From assembly GCA_002392745.1 (NCBI GenBank), contig DGHR01000016.1, positions 1 through 62,501 of the forward strand: a stretch of DNA of 62,501 nt, written 5' to 3'. Source of the DNA: Bacteroidales bacterium UBA3843 (GTDB lineage Bacteria > Bacteroidota > Bacteroidia > Bacteroidales > Paludibacteraceae). Shown piece by piece: positions 51,801-60,896 of this stretch. The notes under the pieces are model-generated. The model saw only the letters and a list, made by a program, of their open reading frames with translations. It did not search any database and was not told where the DNA came from. The position numbers and the translations under genes were made by a program. Position 1 is the stretch's first letter, and the number at the start of each line of letters is the position of its first letter.

Positions 51801-54800
51801 GTTCTCGATTAGTAACGGCAACCAGATTGCCTTCTCGAAGGGTAACTTGCAGTACCAAGCATCAACCGGCACTTGGCGGTTTGCCGCTAACCAATACGAT
51901 GCAATAGGTGACGATAACTCCAATATCTCTCCCACGTACACCGGTTGGATTGACCTCTTCGGTTGGGGTACGGGTAGCAACCCGACTATTACAAGCACAA
52001 ATAACGATGATTACACCATATTTGTTGATTGGGGCGATAATGCCATCAGCAACGGCGGCAATGAAGCTAATTTGTGGCGTACGCTGACTAATAACGAATG
52101 GAAATATCTGTTCCAGACACGTACCGACGCCGCCAGCAAGTATGGTATTGCAACGGTTGCCGATGTACATGGTCTTATCATCTTGCCTGATGATTATGCA
52201 GGAACAGCTATCAGTACGGGTTCCGGTTCATGGGACAAGAATACCATCAGTGCTGAAGATTGGGCCGCCTATGAAGCGAAAGGCGCAGTCTTTTTGCCTA
52301 CTACAGGCTACCGCTACGGTACGACTGTGAACGGTGTTGACGCGCGCGCTAACTACTGGTCGTCTACGTTTTACATGGATGGTAATGCGTACGACCTCGG
52401 CATCGAAGCGGGCTATGTTTATACGCAAGACCAGTACCCTTGCGGCCGCGGTTTCCCTGTCCGTCTGGTAACAGAAAATGCAGGAAGTCCTGCTCCGCTG
52501 GATTCCGCACAGGCTGTAAAAGACCTGATTGATGCAATCCCTGTTCCTGTAACGCTCGATGCCGCATGTGTGAACGCTGTTCAGGCAGCACGCGACGCTT
52601 ACAACGCACTGAGCGACGAGGTCAAGGGTGCACTCGATGATGCTACGGCACAGAAACTGAATCAGGCTATCGCTGATTACACGGCATTGATCCAAGCCGG
52701 CGCTGACAAGGTAATCGCTAAGATCAATGAGATCCCGAGCCCGATGACCGCAGAGAATACCAAACTCTCTGTATATCAAAAGGTACAGGACGCGCGCGCT
52801 GCGTACGATGCCCTCACTGCTGACCAGCAAGCACTGGTATCCAACTATAGTCGCCTGACCGATGCCGAAGCAGCCTTCGCAGCGATTCCTCCGGTTGGAA
52901 GTGAAACCGTAATCACATGGGACAAGAACACCGGTATTGAAAAGATTTCCGGAACCACCACCAGTCCTGCATACGAAGGTATAACTATTAGCATCAAAGG
53001 TGGCGGGTTTGGTCCACAAGATGAAATGCTGCGTTTCAACATAGCAGGATTAGGACTCTCATTTGAGTTTGCCAATACTCTTGGAGGGAACTTCCAAAAG
53101 ATAGTAATCTCTTCTACCAATGCAATGCCTTCTACACCTCTCGGCGGTATGGGTGAAGGTTGGACTGCAAGCAGCGGTAACAAGATAGCTACATGGACAG
53201 GTGATGCAGCAACCGTTAAGATTTGGGACGGTCTTACTGCAACCTCTTATTGGGATGTTAATACGATTCAATTCACGCTTGGCGCAACTGTTAGTGCTAC
53301 AGAAGCCGCACAGGCTGCATTGGATAAGATCAACGCTATCCCGCAACCGGTAGTGCTGAGTGACGAGTGCAATGCCGCTATCAAGGCAGCGCGTGAGGCA
53401 GTAGATGCCCTGGGCGCAAACGCCAGTCTTATTGACGATGCCGACCTGCAGAAACTGACTGACGCTGAGGCAGCTCTGACTGCTCTCAACCAAGCAGTGG
53501 CTGACGAGGTAATCGCTAAGATCAACAACATCCCGCAGCCGGTTACGCTCAAACTCGCTACGCGCGATTCTATTAATAACGCACGCGCGGCATACGATGC
53601 CCTTACCGCTGACCAGCAAGCATTGGTAAGCAACTATGATGTGCTGACCGCTGCTGAGGCTGCTCTTGCAGCACTCAACCCGGGCGGCGGAGCTCCTGCC
53701 GGTGCTCTGAACGGTAAGTTCACTATTAATGCCGGCGGTGACCAAATCGCATTCTCGAACGGTAACCTGCAGGCTACAACTACCGACCTCGGTGCACACT
53801 GGACTTGGGGCTTTGCTGCCAACCAATGGGATTACCTTGGTATTGCCGTAGCGAATAGCAAGATTAACGGCAACGGAACCGTTTCTGAGAATGGTACGGT
53901 GGATCTGTTCGGTTGGAGTACGGCCGCTACCTACTATGGTATCAATAATAGCGATAAGTTCGTCGATTATCCCGGAGATTTCGTAGATTGGGGACCCAAC
54001 ATGGGTGCCGGTTGGCGTACACTCACGAAAGATGAATGGAATTATCTGATTGAAAATAATACCAAGGGTAGGGCTACCGTAAACGACAAGAACGGTTATA
54101 TCTTCCTTCCGAACGATTGGAGCGGCCCGGCCTTTACCCCTGATCCGAACAACTTTACAACGAATGTTTATTCCGGCGACGACTGGACCGCAATGGAGAA
54201 CGCCGGTGCGGTGTTCCTGCCTTGTGGCCCTGCTCGCAATCGCAACTCTGCATTGGTAGCAATGGATGTTAAATATTACAGTTCCACCTCGTTGAATAAT
54301 GATAGTTCGTATGTATTCACAATTTACTACAATCAGTCTCAAAGCGCTTGTACCGGCACTAATCGCGCGTATGGTTGCATGGTCCGTCTGGTAACTGAAG
54401 GTGGAGGTGCTACTCCGCTGGATTCGGCACAGGTAGTGAAAGACCTGATTGATGCTATTCCGATGCCTGTAACCTTGGATGCTGCTTGTGTGAACGCTGT
54501 TCAGGCAGCACGCGACGCTTACAACGCACTGAGCGACGAGGTCAAGGGTGCACTCGATCCCGCAGACGTAAAGAAACTGACTGACGCTGAGGCAGCTCTG
54601 ACTGCTCTCAACCAAGCCGAGGCTGACAAGGTAGTTGCTAAGATTAACAACATCCCGACGCCGGTAGAACTCAAGCTCGCTACGCGCGATTCTATTAATA
54701 ACGCACGCGCTGCGTACGACGCTCTGACTGATGACCAGAAACTGCTGGTAAGCAACTATCAGACCCTGCTCGATGCCGAGGCGGCTCTTGCTGAACTGAA

Positions 54801-57800
54801 TAAGGGCGGCTCAGCATCAGTGGACATCGTTTGGGATATCAACACAGGAATTAATGAAGTTGCCATCAATACTACCAGTCCGGCTTATAAAGGAATTACC
54901 GTTACTACCGGAAAGGGAAACAGGTTCTATCAAGCAACAACTGATCCGAATAGGCTGCGTTTCTTCTTTAGCGGAGGTGCCGGCAGGTATGCCTTTGCAC
55001 AAGAAGACGGCACTCATTTCACGAAAGTAGCCCTTATCTCCTCTGTTGCAATGGGTGAGTGGTTGAGAGAGCCTTCTCGTATCGGTACCGATTGGGTAGT
55101 CAGTGATGATTATAAAAAGGCTACATGGATTGGAGATGCAGATACTGTTAAGATTTGGGACGGAGCCTCTGCGACCGCATGGGTGGATGTAGATTCTATC
55201 GTGTTCACCGTTAACGCTTTTTCTACTCCGCTGGATTCGGCTCAGGCTGTAAAAGACCTGATTGATGCAATCCCGACTCCGGTTGAGTATCCGACCAGCG
55301 GTCCTGCTGTCGCAGCCGCTCTCAACGCATTCAACCAATTGAGTGATGCAGCCAAGGGTGCACTGGATGACGCTGATGTACAGAAACTGAACGACGTTGC
55401 CACCCAATATGCAGCGCTGGAGGCTATCGCAGCGATTGAGAATATCCCGGCTGAGATTGTTTATGACCCGGCTGTCAAAGCTGCTATCGAGACCGCTCGC
55501 GACAAATACGACGCACTGAGCGATCCTTCGAAAGCACTGGTAGATGACGAAGTAGTAGCAAAACTCACTAACGCCGAGCAGGCTTGGGCAGATCTCGTAG
55601 CGCTGATTGAGCACAACGTAAGCTATATGGGTAAGGATGGCGAGCTCAAGAACGAGAAAGTAGCATTGCTCCATATCCCCGATCCGGCTCCTGAGTTCAA
55701 CGGCTACGAGTTCGTTCGCTGGGATGTCAAAGCAGGCGACTTCCTTGAGGAGGGTCTCCGCATCAAGGCTATCTATACGCCGATTATTACCACCGATCCG
55801 GAGGCTATTGAGAACCTCGTTTATAACGGCACGGCTCAGACCCTGATCACCGCCGGTGTGGCCAAGGAAGGTCATATCGAGTATCGTATCAATGACGGTG
55901 AATGGAGTGCTGAACTGCCGAAGGCTGACATGGCTGCTGTTTACGCAGTATATTATAAGCTCGTACGCGAAGGACATGCCGACTACATTGCGGATCCGAT
56001 CAATGTGACGATCGCCAAGGCTCCGGTTGCTTACACCGCTCCGACAGCTGTTGAAAACCTCGTTTATACCGCAGCAAACCAGACCCTCATCGCAGCCGGT
56101 CAGACCAACGACGGTACCTTCGAGTACAGTCTCGATCCGACCCTGTTGGATAACTGGAAGGCTGAACTGCCGCAGGCAAAAGATGCCGGTACGTATAGTG
56201 TTTACTACCGCGTAAAGGGTGACCTCAACCACCTCGATTCTGTAGCGGCTACTCCCGTTGCTGTGACAATCGCCAAGGCTGAGTTGACCGCTACTGCGGA
56301 TGATAAGAATGTGACCTACGGCGACGCGGTACCGGAATACTCCATCACCTATACCGGATGGCAAGGCGATGACGATGAGACCATGCTGACCGGTGAATTG
56401 GCATTCGCTTGCACGTACGCTCCGACGAGCAACGTAGGCGAATATACTATCACTCCGAGTGGTGTAAGTGCTGCTAACTATGACATTACCTTCGTGAACG
56501 GTAAGGTAACCGTAGCTCAGGCAACCCTGACCGTTACGGCAGAGAACAAGACTGTCACCTATGGTGATGCAGCTCCGGAGTTCACCGTTACCTACGAGGG
56601 CTGGAAGAACAGCGATGATGCATCGGTAGTAAGCAACCTGGCTTACACCTGCGATTATTTGGTTACCAGCAACGTAGGCAACTACACGATCACTCCGCAT
56701 AGTGCTACGGCGCTTAACTACGCATTCGTCTATGTCAACGGAACACTGACCGTTAACCAGGCTGCCCTGATGATCACTGCAGAGAACAAAGAGGTTACCT
56801 ACGGTGACGCTGTACTTGAGTACACCGCTACCTATAGCGGTTGGAAGAACAGCGACGACGAGTCGGTAGTAACCGGTTTGGTTTATACCTGCGAATATGC
56901 TCCGACAAGCAACGTAGGCGAGTACACCATTACTCCGAGCGGCGCAGCGGCAACCAACTATACGATCAGTTACACCAACGGTAAGGTAATAGTAGGCAAG
57001 GCAGACCTGATGATCACCGCTGAGAACAAGAACGTCATCTACGGCGACGCTATTCCTGAGTACACCGCTACCTATAGCGGCTGGAAGAACAGCGACGATG
57101 CATCGGTAGTAAGCAACCTGGCTTACACCTGCGAGTACGCTCCGACAAGCAACGTAGGCGAGTACACCATTACTCCGAACAGCGCCACGGCTCAGAACTA
57201 CGCTATCAGCTACACCAACGGTAAGGTAACCGTAGCTCAGGCAACCCTGACCGTTACGGCTGAGAACAAGACTGTCACCTACGGCGATGCAGCTCCGGAA
57301 TTCACCGTTACCTACGAGGGCTGGAAGAACAGCGATGATGCATCGGTAGTAAGCAACCTGGCTTACACCTGCGATTATTTGGTTACCAGCAACGTAGGTA
57401 ACTACACTATCACTCCGCACAGCGCCACGGCGCTCAACTACGCATTCGTCTATGTCAACGGAACACTGACCGTTAACCAGGCTGCGTTGATGATCACTGC
57501 AGAGAACAAAGAGGTTACCTACGGCGACGCTATTCCTGAGTACACCGCTACCTATAGCGGCTGGAAGAACAGCGACGACGAGTCGGTAGTAACCGGTTTG
57601 GTTTACACCTGCGAGTACGCTCCGACAAGCAACGTAGGCGAGTACACCATTACTCCGAGCGGCGCAGCGGCAACCAACTATACGATCAGTTACACCAACG
57701 GTAAGGTAATAGTAGGCAAGGCAGACCTGATGATCACCGCTGAGAACAAGAACGTCATCTACGGCGACGCTGTACCTGAGTACACCGCTACCTATAGCGG

Positions 57801-59307
57801 CTGGAAGAACAGCGATGATGCTTCGGTAGTCAGTGGTCTGGCATATACCTGCGAGTACGCTCCGACGAGCAACGTAGGCGAGTACACCATTACTCCGAAC
57901 AGCGCCACGGCTCAGAACTACGCGATCAGTTACACCAACGGTAAGGTGACCGTAGCCCAGGCAGCGCTGACCATTACCGCAGAGGACAAAGTGATGATTT
58001 ACGGCGATGAGCATCCTGAGTTCACTGTAACCTATAGCGGCTGGAAGAACAGCGACGACGAGTCGGTAGTCAGCGGTCTGCAGTTCAGCACACCGTACGC
58101 TCCGGGTAGTTATATCGGTACCTATGCGATCAACCCGAATAGCGCTACCGCACTCAACTATGCAATTACCTTCGTCGATGGTACACTGACGGTTAACAAA
58201 GCACACGTCTATGTATCCGACGCAGAGGCTCAGATAGCTAAGTTCGCGGACGGACACGCTAACGCAGTGGTACTCGAGCAAGGTATCCTCAACGGTATCA
58301 AGCTGAATGATCCGATAGCCCACGTCACCACCGCTGCCTTCAGCAGTGCAGACGTAGCAGAGCACCTGACGATCACGCTGTTCTACGAACTGACAGGTGA
58401 CGATGCACTCCTCACGAACTACGACCTCATCCCGACATCCGAAGTCTTCACAACTGAAGGTGTGATCATCGAACCGTTCATCCCGGACAACGAAGAAAAA
58501 CCGGAAGATGAAGAGGCTACAGTCAATGAGGGTATCGAGATCTATGCGTACGGTTATTGTGACGGTAGCGGCTACAGCCTCAAGTATCATCTCGAGAGCG
58601 GTAACCCGGATCAATACAAGATTGACTTCGCCGACAGTCGCTTCACCGACGTCGATTGGACCAACCTCGAGATTACCGGTAAGGACGGAACGATTGATAT
58701 TGAGATTCCGGTAGATCTGCCGACGGGTGACTACTCGATGACCGTTTACTTCCGTGACAGCCGCTTCGACTGGCTCGAGAGCCGTCAGCTCAACGTAACG
58801 TTCCATGTCAACTTGCCGGAGACCTATGTTCGTCCGCTGTTTGACAACGTGATTGCACTCGTTGATACCTGCCACTGTCTGACCGATATCCAGTGGTACT
58901 GGCGTGCTAACAGCTCCGAACCGTGGCAACCGATTGATGGGGCTAACGGATACTACTACCACGTGGATGGTAAACTGACCGGTGAATACTTCGTTAAAGC
59001 GAACATGAACGGCGAACCGACCTATACCTGCGGTCAATCCGACATGGAGACCCTCTATGGTGCCGGTCAAAAAGCACAGGCTCCGGACGTACGTGCTTAC
59101 CCGAACCCGGTTGAGAGTTCTACGACCGTAACCATCGAGAATAGCGAGGCGTGGAAACATAATCTCCGTATCGTCAATCTCGTAGGCGTCGAGGTGATGA
59201 ACACGTCGTTCGAGGGACCCGAGACAACGGTCGAGATGGGAACCTTCAGCCAAGGCAACTACCTGATCTCGGTAGATGGTGTCACTGTTAACGTATTGAA
59301 GAAATAA
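48859..59307 (+). CDS. Giant T9SS-secreted surface protein (FISUMP-like, helical and MBG repeats)
   Basis: A 3482-residue protein. Signal peptide in the first 25 residues (ATG at 48859 or 48871). Four large domains resemble the Fibrobacter major paralogous domain (about 33-271, 570-830, 977-1206, 1613-1850), each with GTVDLFGW, W-R-x-LT-x-EW and GAVFLP-G elements; a related shorter one lies at 278-434. Helical FIVAR-like segments (ARAAYDALTADQKALVSNY) and two jelly-roll-like domains (1349-1474, 1986-2119) are interspersed. An InlB-like unit, two Ig-like units and eight MBG repeats (about 2475-3116) follow. The C-terminal 75 residues are a T9SS sorting domain (YPNPVESSTTVTIEN; NYLISVDGVTV). 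It probably acts in adhesion or matrix. Confidence 0.9.
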   Translation: MNYTMIKRFFILLLAIVASVGMMNATPAELPGAFTVNSGGDQVYFSKGNLQATTTDLGEHWSWDFAEHQWDIIGNAAANNSINGNGTVSANGTVDMFGWSTSANYYGINNSQEGTDYAGNFKDWGETIDDGWRTLTFAEWRYLLEQRAGTRYCKATVNSKTGLVIFPDNYSHPAGVTDVASANTKNADFATNSWSGDDWTNMETAGAVFLPMAGCRFGTSFMFQSTNGFYWSSTPYGDDQIYRLNFKSSDMDPSSWYARYGGMFVRLVYEAPAPAEPIPCTAADLGKVLCTDGSIYATVSEATAAGKTAVAMIAYVDTENGKALALALADESGDMQWETAKTTAPAHTPAVSNGTWTLASKDDWDNMITAAGGYEALRDGFSSVGGTNMNEDKYWSSTPENTNAWCYYFNYGMWVDGYVDNPCYVRACLAFDIPAAPAYETVMNLINAIGTVELTAECKAKIDAARAAYDAMSDGDKAQVTNIATLTTAETDYAALAAAAAAPVIAQIEALPTTIKLSTYFSTYDLMVAARAAYNALSAEVQAAVTNLSKLTNLEAAFAAIGGVNEKLSKPFSVGEGQVVYFSHGNLQATYNGSNWSWAFAAHQYDYIGDASGNIIINGNGTLSGAGTVDLFGWVANSSTVLTSGVAKYGVSNSTNVGDYGLGTTETLKGDWGVAANDANIGGYNDWRILSNDEWVYLFKTRTDAASKYGYATVGGVNGVIIIPDAFTDPMKNKGNLAFRPQNVDKGYSTNVYTTGGDWEAMEAAGAVFMPAAGRRYGTTMTVNEGTGFYWSSTPMSYQASYFMGFMGSNVVPNNDRYRSHGLSVRLVSNNAPVVSTPLEYALAAVALINAIPTPVTLDDACKDAIDAARAAVDALGANANLIDDADMNKLTQAETDYANAKQAADQAAADPVTAKINAIPQPVTLKLATRDSIESARAAYDALTADQKALVTNYDVLTAAEAALAALNPGGAQTGAVNGKFSISNGNQIAFSKGNLQYQASTGTWRFAANQYDAIGDDNSNISPTYTGWIDLFGWGTGSNPTITSTNNDDYTIFVDWGDNAISNGGNEANLWRTLTNNEWKYLFQTRTDAASKYGIATVADVHGLIILPDDYAGTAISTGSGSWDKNTISAEDWAAYEAKGAVFLPTTGYRYGTTVNGVDARANYWSSTFYMDGNAYDLGIEAGYVYTQDQYPCGRGFPVRLVTENAGSPAPLDSAQAVKDLIDAIPVPVTLDAACVNAVQAARDAYNALSDEVKGALDDATAQKLNQAIADYTALIQAGADKVIAKINEIPSPMTAENTKLSVYQKVQDARAAYDALTADQQALVSNYSRLTDAEAAFAAIPPVGSETVITWDKNTGIEKISGTTTSPAYEGITISIKGGGFGPQDEMLRFNIAGLGLSFEFANTLGGNFQKIVISSTNAMPSTPLGGMGEGWTASSGNKIATWTGDAATVKIWDGLTATSYWDVNTIQFTLGATVSATEAAQAALDKINAIPQPVVLSDECNAAIKAAREAVDALGANASLIDDADLQKLTDAEAALTALNQAVADEVIAKINNIPQPVTLKLATRDSINNARAAYDALTADQQALVSNYDVLTAAEAALAALNPGGGAPAGALNGKFTINAGGDQIAFSNGNLQATTTDLGAHWTWGFAANQWDYLGIAVANSKINGNGTVSENGTVDLFGWSTAATYYGINNSDKFVDYPGDFVDWGPNMGAGWRTLTKDEWNYLIENNTKGRATVNDKNGYIFLPNDWSGPAFTPDPNNFTTNVYSGDDWTAMENAGAVFLPCGPARNRNSALVAMDVKYYSSTSLNNDSSYVFTIYYNQSQSACTGTNRAYGCMVRLVTEGGGATPLDSAQVVKDLIDAIPMPVTLDAACVNAVQAARDAYNALSDEVKGALDPADVKKLTDAEAALTALNQAEADKVVAKINNIPTPVELKLATRDSINNARAAYDALTDDQKLLVSNYQTLLDAEAALAELNKGGSASVDIVWDINTGINEVAINTTSPAYKGITVTTGKGNRFYQATTDPNRLRFFFSGGAGRYAFAQEDGTHFTKVALISSVAMGEWLREPSRIGTDWVVSDDYKKATWIGDADTVKIWDGASATAWVDVDSIVFTVNAFSTPLDSAQAVKDLIDAIPTPVEYPTSGPAVAAALNAFNQLSDAAKGALDDADVQKLNDVATQYAALEAIAAIENIPAEIVYDPAVKAAIETARDKYDALSDPSKALVDDEVVAKLTNAEQAWADLVALIEHNVSYMGKDGELKNEKVALLHIPDPAPEFNGYEFVRWDVKAGDFLEEGLRIKAIYTPIITTDPEAIENLVYNGTAQTLITAGVAKEGHIEYRINDGEWSAELPKADMAAVYAVYYKLVREGHADYIADPINVTIAKAPVAYTAPTAVENLVYTAANQTLIAAGQTNDGTFEYSLDPTLLDNWKAELPQAKDAGTYSVYYRVKGDLNHLDSVAATPVAVTIAKAELTATADDKNVTYGDAVPEYSITYTGWQGDDDETMLTGELAFACTYAPTSNVGEYTITPSGVSAANYDITFVNGKVTVAQATLTVTAENKTVTYGDAAPEFTVTYEGWKNSDDASVVSNLAYTCDYLVTSNVGNYTITPHSATALNYAFVYVNGTLTVNQAALMITAENKEVTYGDAVLEYTATYSGWKNSDDESVVTGLVYTCEYAPTSNVGEYTITPSGAAATNYTISYTNGKVIVGKADLMITAENKNVIYGDAIPEYTATYSGWKNSDDASVVSNLAYTCEYAPTSNVGEYTITPNSATAQNYAISYTNGKVTVAQATLTVTAENKTVTYGDAAPEFTVTYEGWKNSDDASVVSNLAYTCDYLVTSNVGNYTITPHSATALNYAFVYVNGTLTVNQAALMITAENKEVTYGDAIPEYTATYSGWKNSDDESVVTGLVYTCEYAPTSNVGEYTITPSGAAATNYTISYTNGKVIVGKADLMITAENKNVIYGDAVPEYTATYSGWKNSDDASVVSGLAYTCEYAPTSNVGEYTITPNSATAQNYAISYTNGKVTVAQAALTITAEDKVMIYGDEHPEFTVTYSGWKNSDDESVVSGLQFSTPYAPGSYIGTYAINPNSATALNYAITFVDGTLTVNKAHVYVSDAEAQIAKFADGHANAVVLEQGILNGIKLNDPIAHVTTAAFSSADVAEHLTITLFYELTGDDALLTNYDLIPTSEVFTTEGVIIEPFIPDNEEKPEDEEATVNEGIEIYAYGYCDGSGYSLKYHLESGNPDQYKIDFADSRFTDVDWTNLEITGKDGTIDIEIPVDLPTGDYSMTVYFRDSRFDWLESRQLNVTFHVNLPETYVRPLFDNVIALVDTCHCLTDIQWYWRANSSEPWQPIDGANGYYYHVDGKLTGEYFVKANMNGEPTYTCGQSDMETLYGAGQKAQAPDVRAYPNPVESSTTVTIENSEAWKHNLRIVNLVGVEVMNTSFEGPETTVEMGTFSQGNYLISVDGVTVNVLKK
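56278..58200 (+). repeat. Eight 240-bp MBG repeats with a 720-bp higher-order duplication
   Basis: Units start at 56278, 56521, 56761, 57001, 57241, 57481, 57721 and 57961 and encode the 80-residue MBG_2 module (ENK-VTYGDA, GWKNSDD, NVGEYTITP). Units 2-4 (56521-57240) are repeated almost exactly as units 5-7 (57241-57960), so the latest expansion copied three units at once. Confidence 0.93.
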
Positions 59308-59319
59308 GGAGGCACAATT

Positions 59320-60768
59320 ATGAAAACAAATAAAATTATAGCAATCATCGCTGCTACGGCACTGACTATCTCGGTCAGTGCGCAGCAGAGCGTGCACGAT
59401 AACTACATCGGTGTTAACTTCGGCGGCGGCCTCAACTCGATGCTCTATAAGCCGGCTAACGGTACGCAGGGCTTGGGATTCGGTTTCGATGCAGGAATCC
59501 ATTATGGTCGTTTCTTCAACCGGACCGTCGGTCTTGGCGTAGGTCTCCAGTACTCATGGGCAAACGCTTACGCGACCTATAACTGGAGTGAAGTGACTAC
59601 AGGACTCACGCACCCATCCAACCCTAATACGCCGTATGACCTCACGACCGGCTTCACGAACTTCGTGGAGCGTCAGAACGTAGGGTATCTCTCCATCCCG
59701 GTAGAGGTGCTCTTCCGAAAGGCTCTCAACGACCGTGCAGCATTCATCGCTGGGGTGGGACTCAGCCTCGATCTGCCGATCCACGGCAAGTACATTGCCA
59801 AGAGCGGTTCGTACAGCACGACCGGTGTCTTCCCCGAACTGGGATCCTACACCGTGAGCGACATGCCGGAGCACGGCTTCAGCACGTACACCACTACTCA
59901 GAACGCCAAGATCAACAATCGCGCGAAGGTAGGCGGTTCGGTCATCGCCGATCTCGGTTTCCGGGTTGCACTCAATGATAACTGGGGAATGTATTTCGGT
60001 CTTTATGCCGGCTACGGATTTACCAACTTACTCAAGGAAACGAAGACGGAAGAGATGATCATGATCAATGCTAACGATCCTTCTATTATCGACTACCGCG
60101 GAACCTTCGATTCCAACGAGACCGGTAAAGCCAACTTCATCCGTGCCGGTGTGAAGATCGCTATCGACTTCGGCTGGTGCAAGGTTGCCAAAGAGGTTCC
60201 TGAAGAGGAGCAGTTACCGACGGTAGATGAGGAAGCGGCGCGTCTGGCCGCCGAGCAGGCTGCACGTGAGCAAGCTGCACGTGAGCGAGCTGAGGCAGAG
60301 CGTCTGGCCGCTGAGCAGGCAGCTCGTGCAAAAGCCGAGGCGGAAGCCAAACGTCTGGCTGAAGAGCAGGCTGCACGTGAGAAAGCCGAAGCTGAGCGTC
60401 TAGCCGCCGAGCAGGCCTTCAGGCAAGAGATAGAGTCCTTCTCCGTTCATTTCAATGTAGAGGGAGCTAAACTCAAGATGCCGGAGGCTGAGCAAACTCT
60501 TGTGGATCAACTCTGCGAGAAGATGAAAGCGGATCCGTCCATCAAGATTGTCATCACCGGTCATACGGATAACTACGGCGATCCCGAGCAGAACCTCCGT
60601 TATTTCGGTATGAAACGTGCCGAGTCGTTACGCGATTACATGGTTAAGCAAGGCGTATCCGCAGACCAGATCCGCTGCGAGTCCAAGGGACAGACCGAGC
60701 CGGTTGCTCCGAACGACACGCGCGCCAACCGCGCACTCAACCGCCGCGCCAACATACGTTTCGAATAA
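59320..60768 (+). CDS. OmpA-family outer-membrane protein with a long Ala/Glu/Arg linker
   Basis: A 482-residue protein. Signal peptide (MKTNKIIAIIAATALTISVSA), then an N-terminal eight-stranded-type barrel (about 22-285; NYIGVNFGGGLNSMLY; GLGVGLQYSWANAYATYNW). A charged helical linker at about 302-367 is made of repeats such as RLAAEQAAREQAARERAEAE. The C-terminal OmpA domain (about 375-482) has ITGHTDNYGDPEQNLRY and NRALNRRANIRF for peptidoglycan binding. It is encoded 13 nt after the giant protein and may anchor or position it in the envelope (inference). A terminator follows. Confidence 0.94.
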   Translation: MKTNKIIAIIAATALTISVSAQQSVHDNYIGVNFGGGLNSMLYKPANGTQGLGFGFDAGIHYGRFFNRTVGLGVGLQYSWANAYATYNWSEVTTGLTHPSNPNTPYDLTTGFTNFVERQNVGYLSIPVEVLFRKALNDRAAFIAGVGLSLDLPIHGKYIAKSGSYSTTGVFPELGSYTVSDMPEHGFSTYTTTQNAKINNRAKVGGSVIADLGFRVALNDNWGMYFGLYAGYGFTNLLKETKTEEMIMINANDPSIIDYRGTFDSNETGKANFIRAGVKIAIDFGWCKVAKEVPEEEQLPTVDEEAARLAAEQAAREQAARERAEAERLAAEQAARAKAEAEAKRLAEEQAAREKAEAERLAAEQAFRQEIESFSVHFNVEGAKLKMPEAEQTLVDQLCEKMKADPSIKIVITGHTDNYGDPEQNLRYFGMKRAESLRDYMVKQGVSADQIRCESKGQTEPVAPNDTRANRALNRRANIRFE

Positions 60769-60792
60769 GGATACATCGTTTGCGTAGAATAG

Positions 60793-60822
60793 GAAAAAGT
60801 GCTCCCGCGAGCACTTTTTTCT
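60793..60822 (+). terminator. Terminator of the surface-protein operon
   Basis: AAAAGTGCTC-CCGC-GAGCACTTTTTT, a near-perfect stem with T tract, about 25 nt after the OmpA-family stop. Confidence 0.92.
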
Positions 60823-60884
60823 ATTTACACAATTCATAGCCCTAAAAATCTCTGATTTTTCTTGCGTATATCTGAAAATTTTTG

Positions 60885-60892
60885 TACCTTTG
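60885..60892 (+). promoter_or_regulatory. -7 box (TACCTTTG) of the recombinase gene
   Basis: TACCTTTG ends only 4 nt before the GTG start at 60897, which predicts a leaderless mRNA. A TTG at about 60862-60864 could act as the -33 element. Confidence 0.8.
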
Positions 60893-60896
60893 CACC

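Noticed and set aside
56278..58200. Possible CRISPR or satellite array with 240-bp period
   Set aside because: The period is a multiple of three and each unit encodes a complete MBG module in frame.
54817..59502. Uninterrupted 1561-codon reading frame on the minus strand, antisense to the giant surface gene
   Set aside because: It mirrors the repeat modules and biased codon use of the plus-strand gene, has no signal, promoter or recognisable domain, and runs across the start of the OmpA-family gene.
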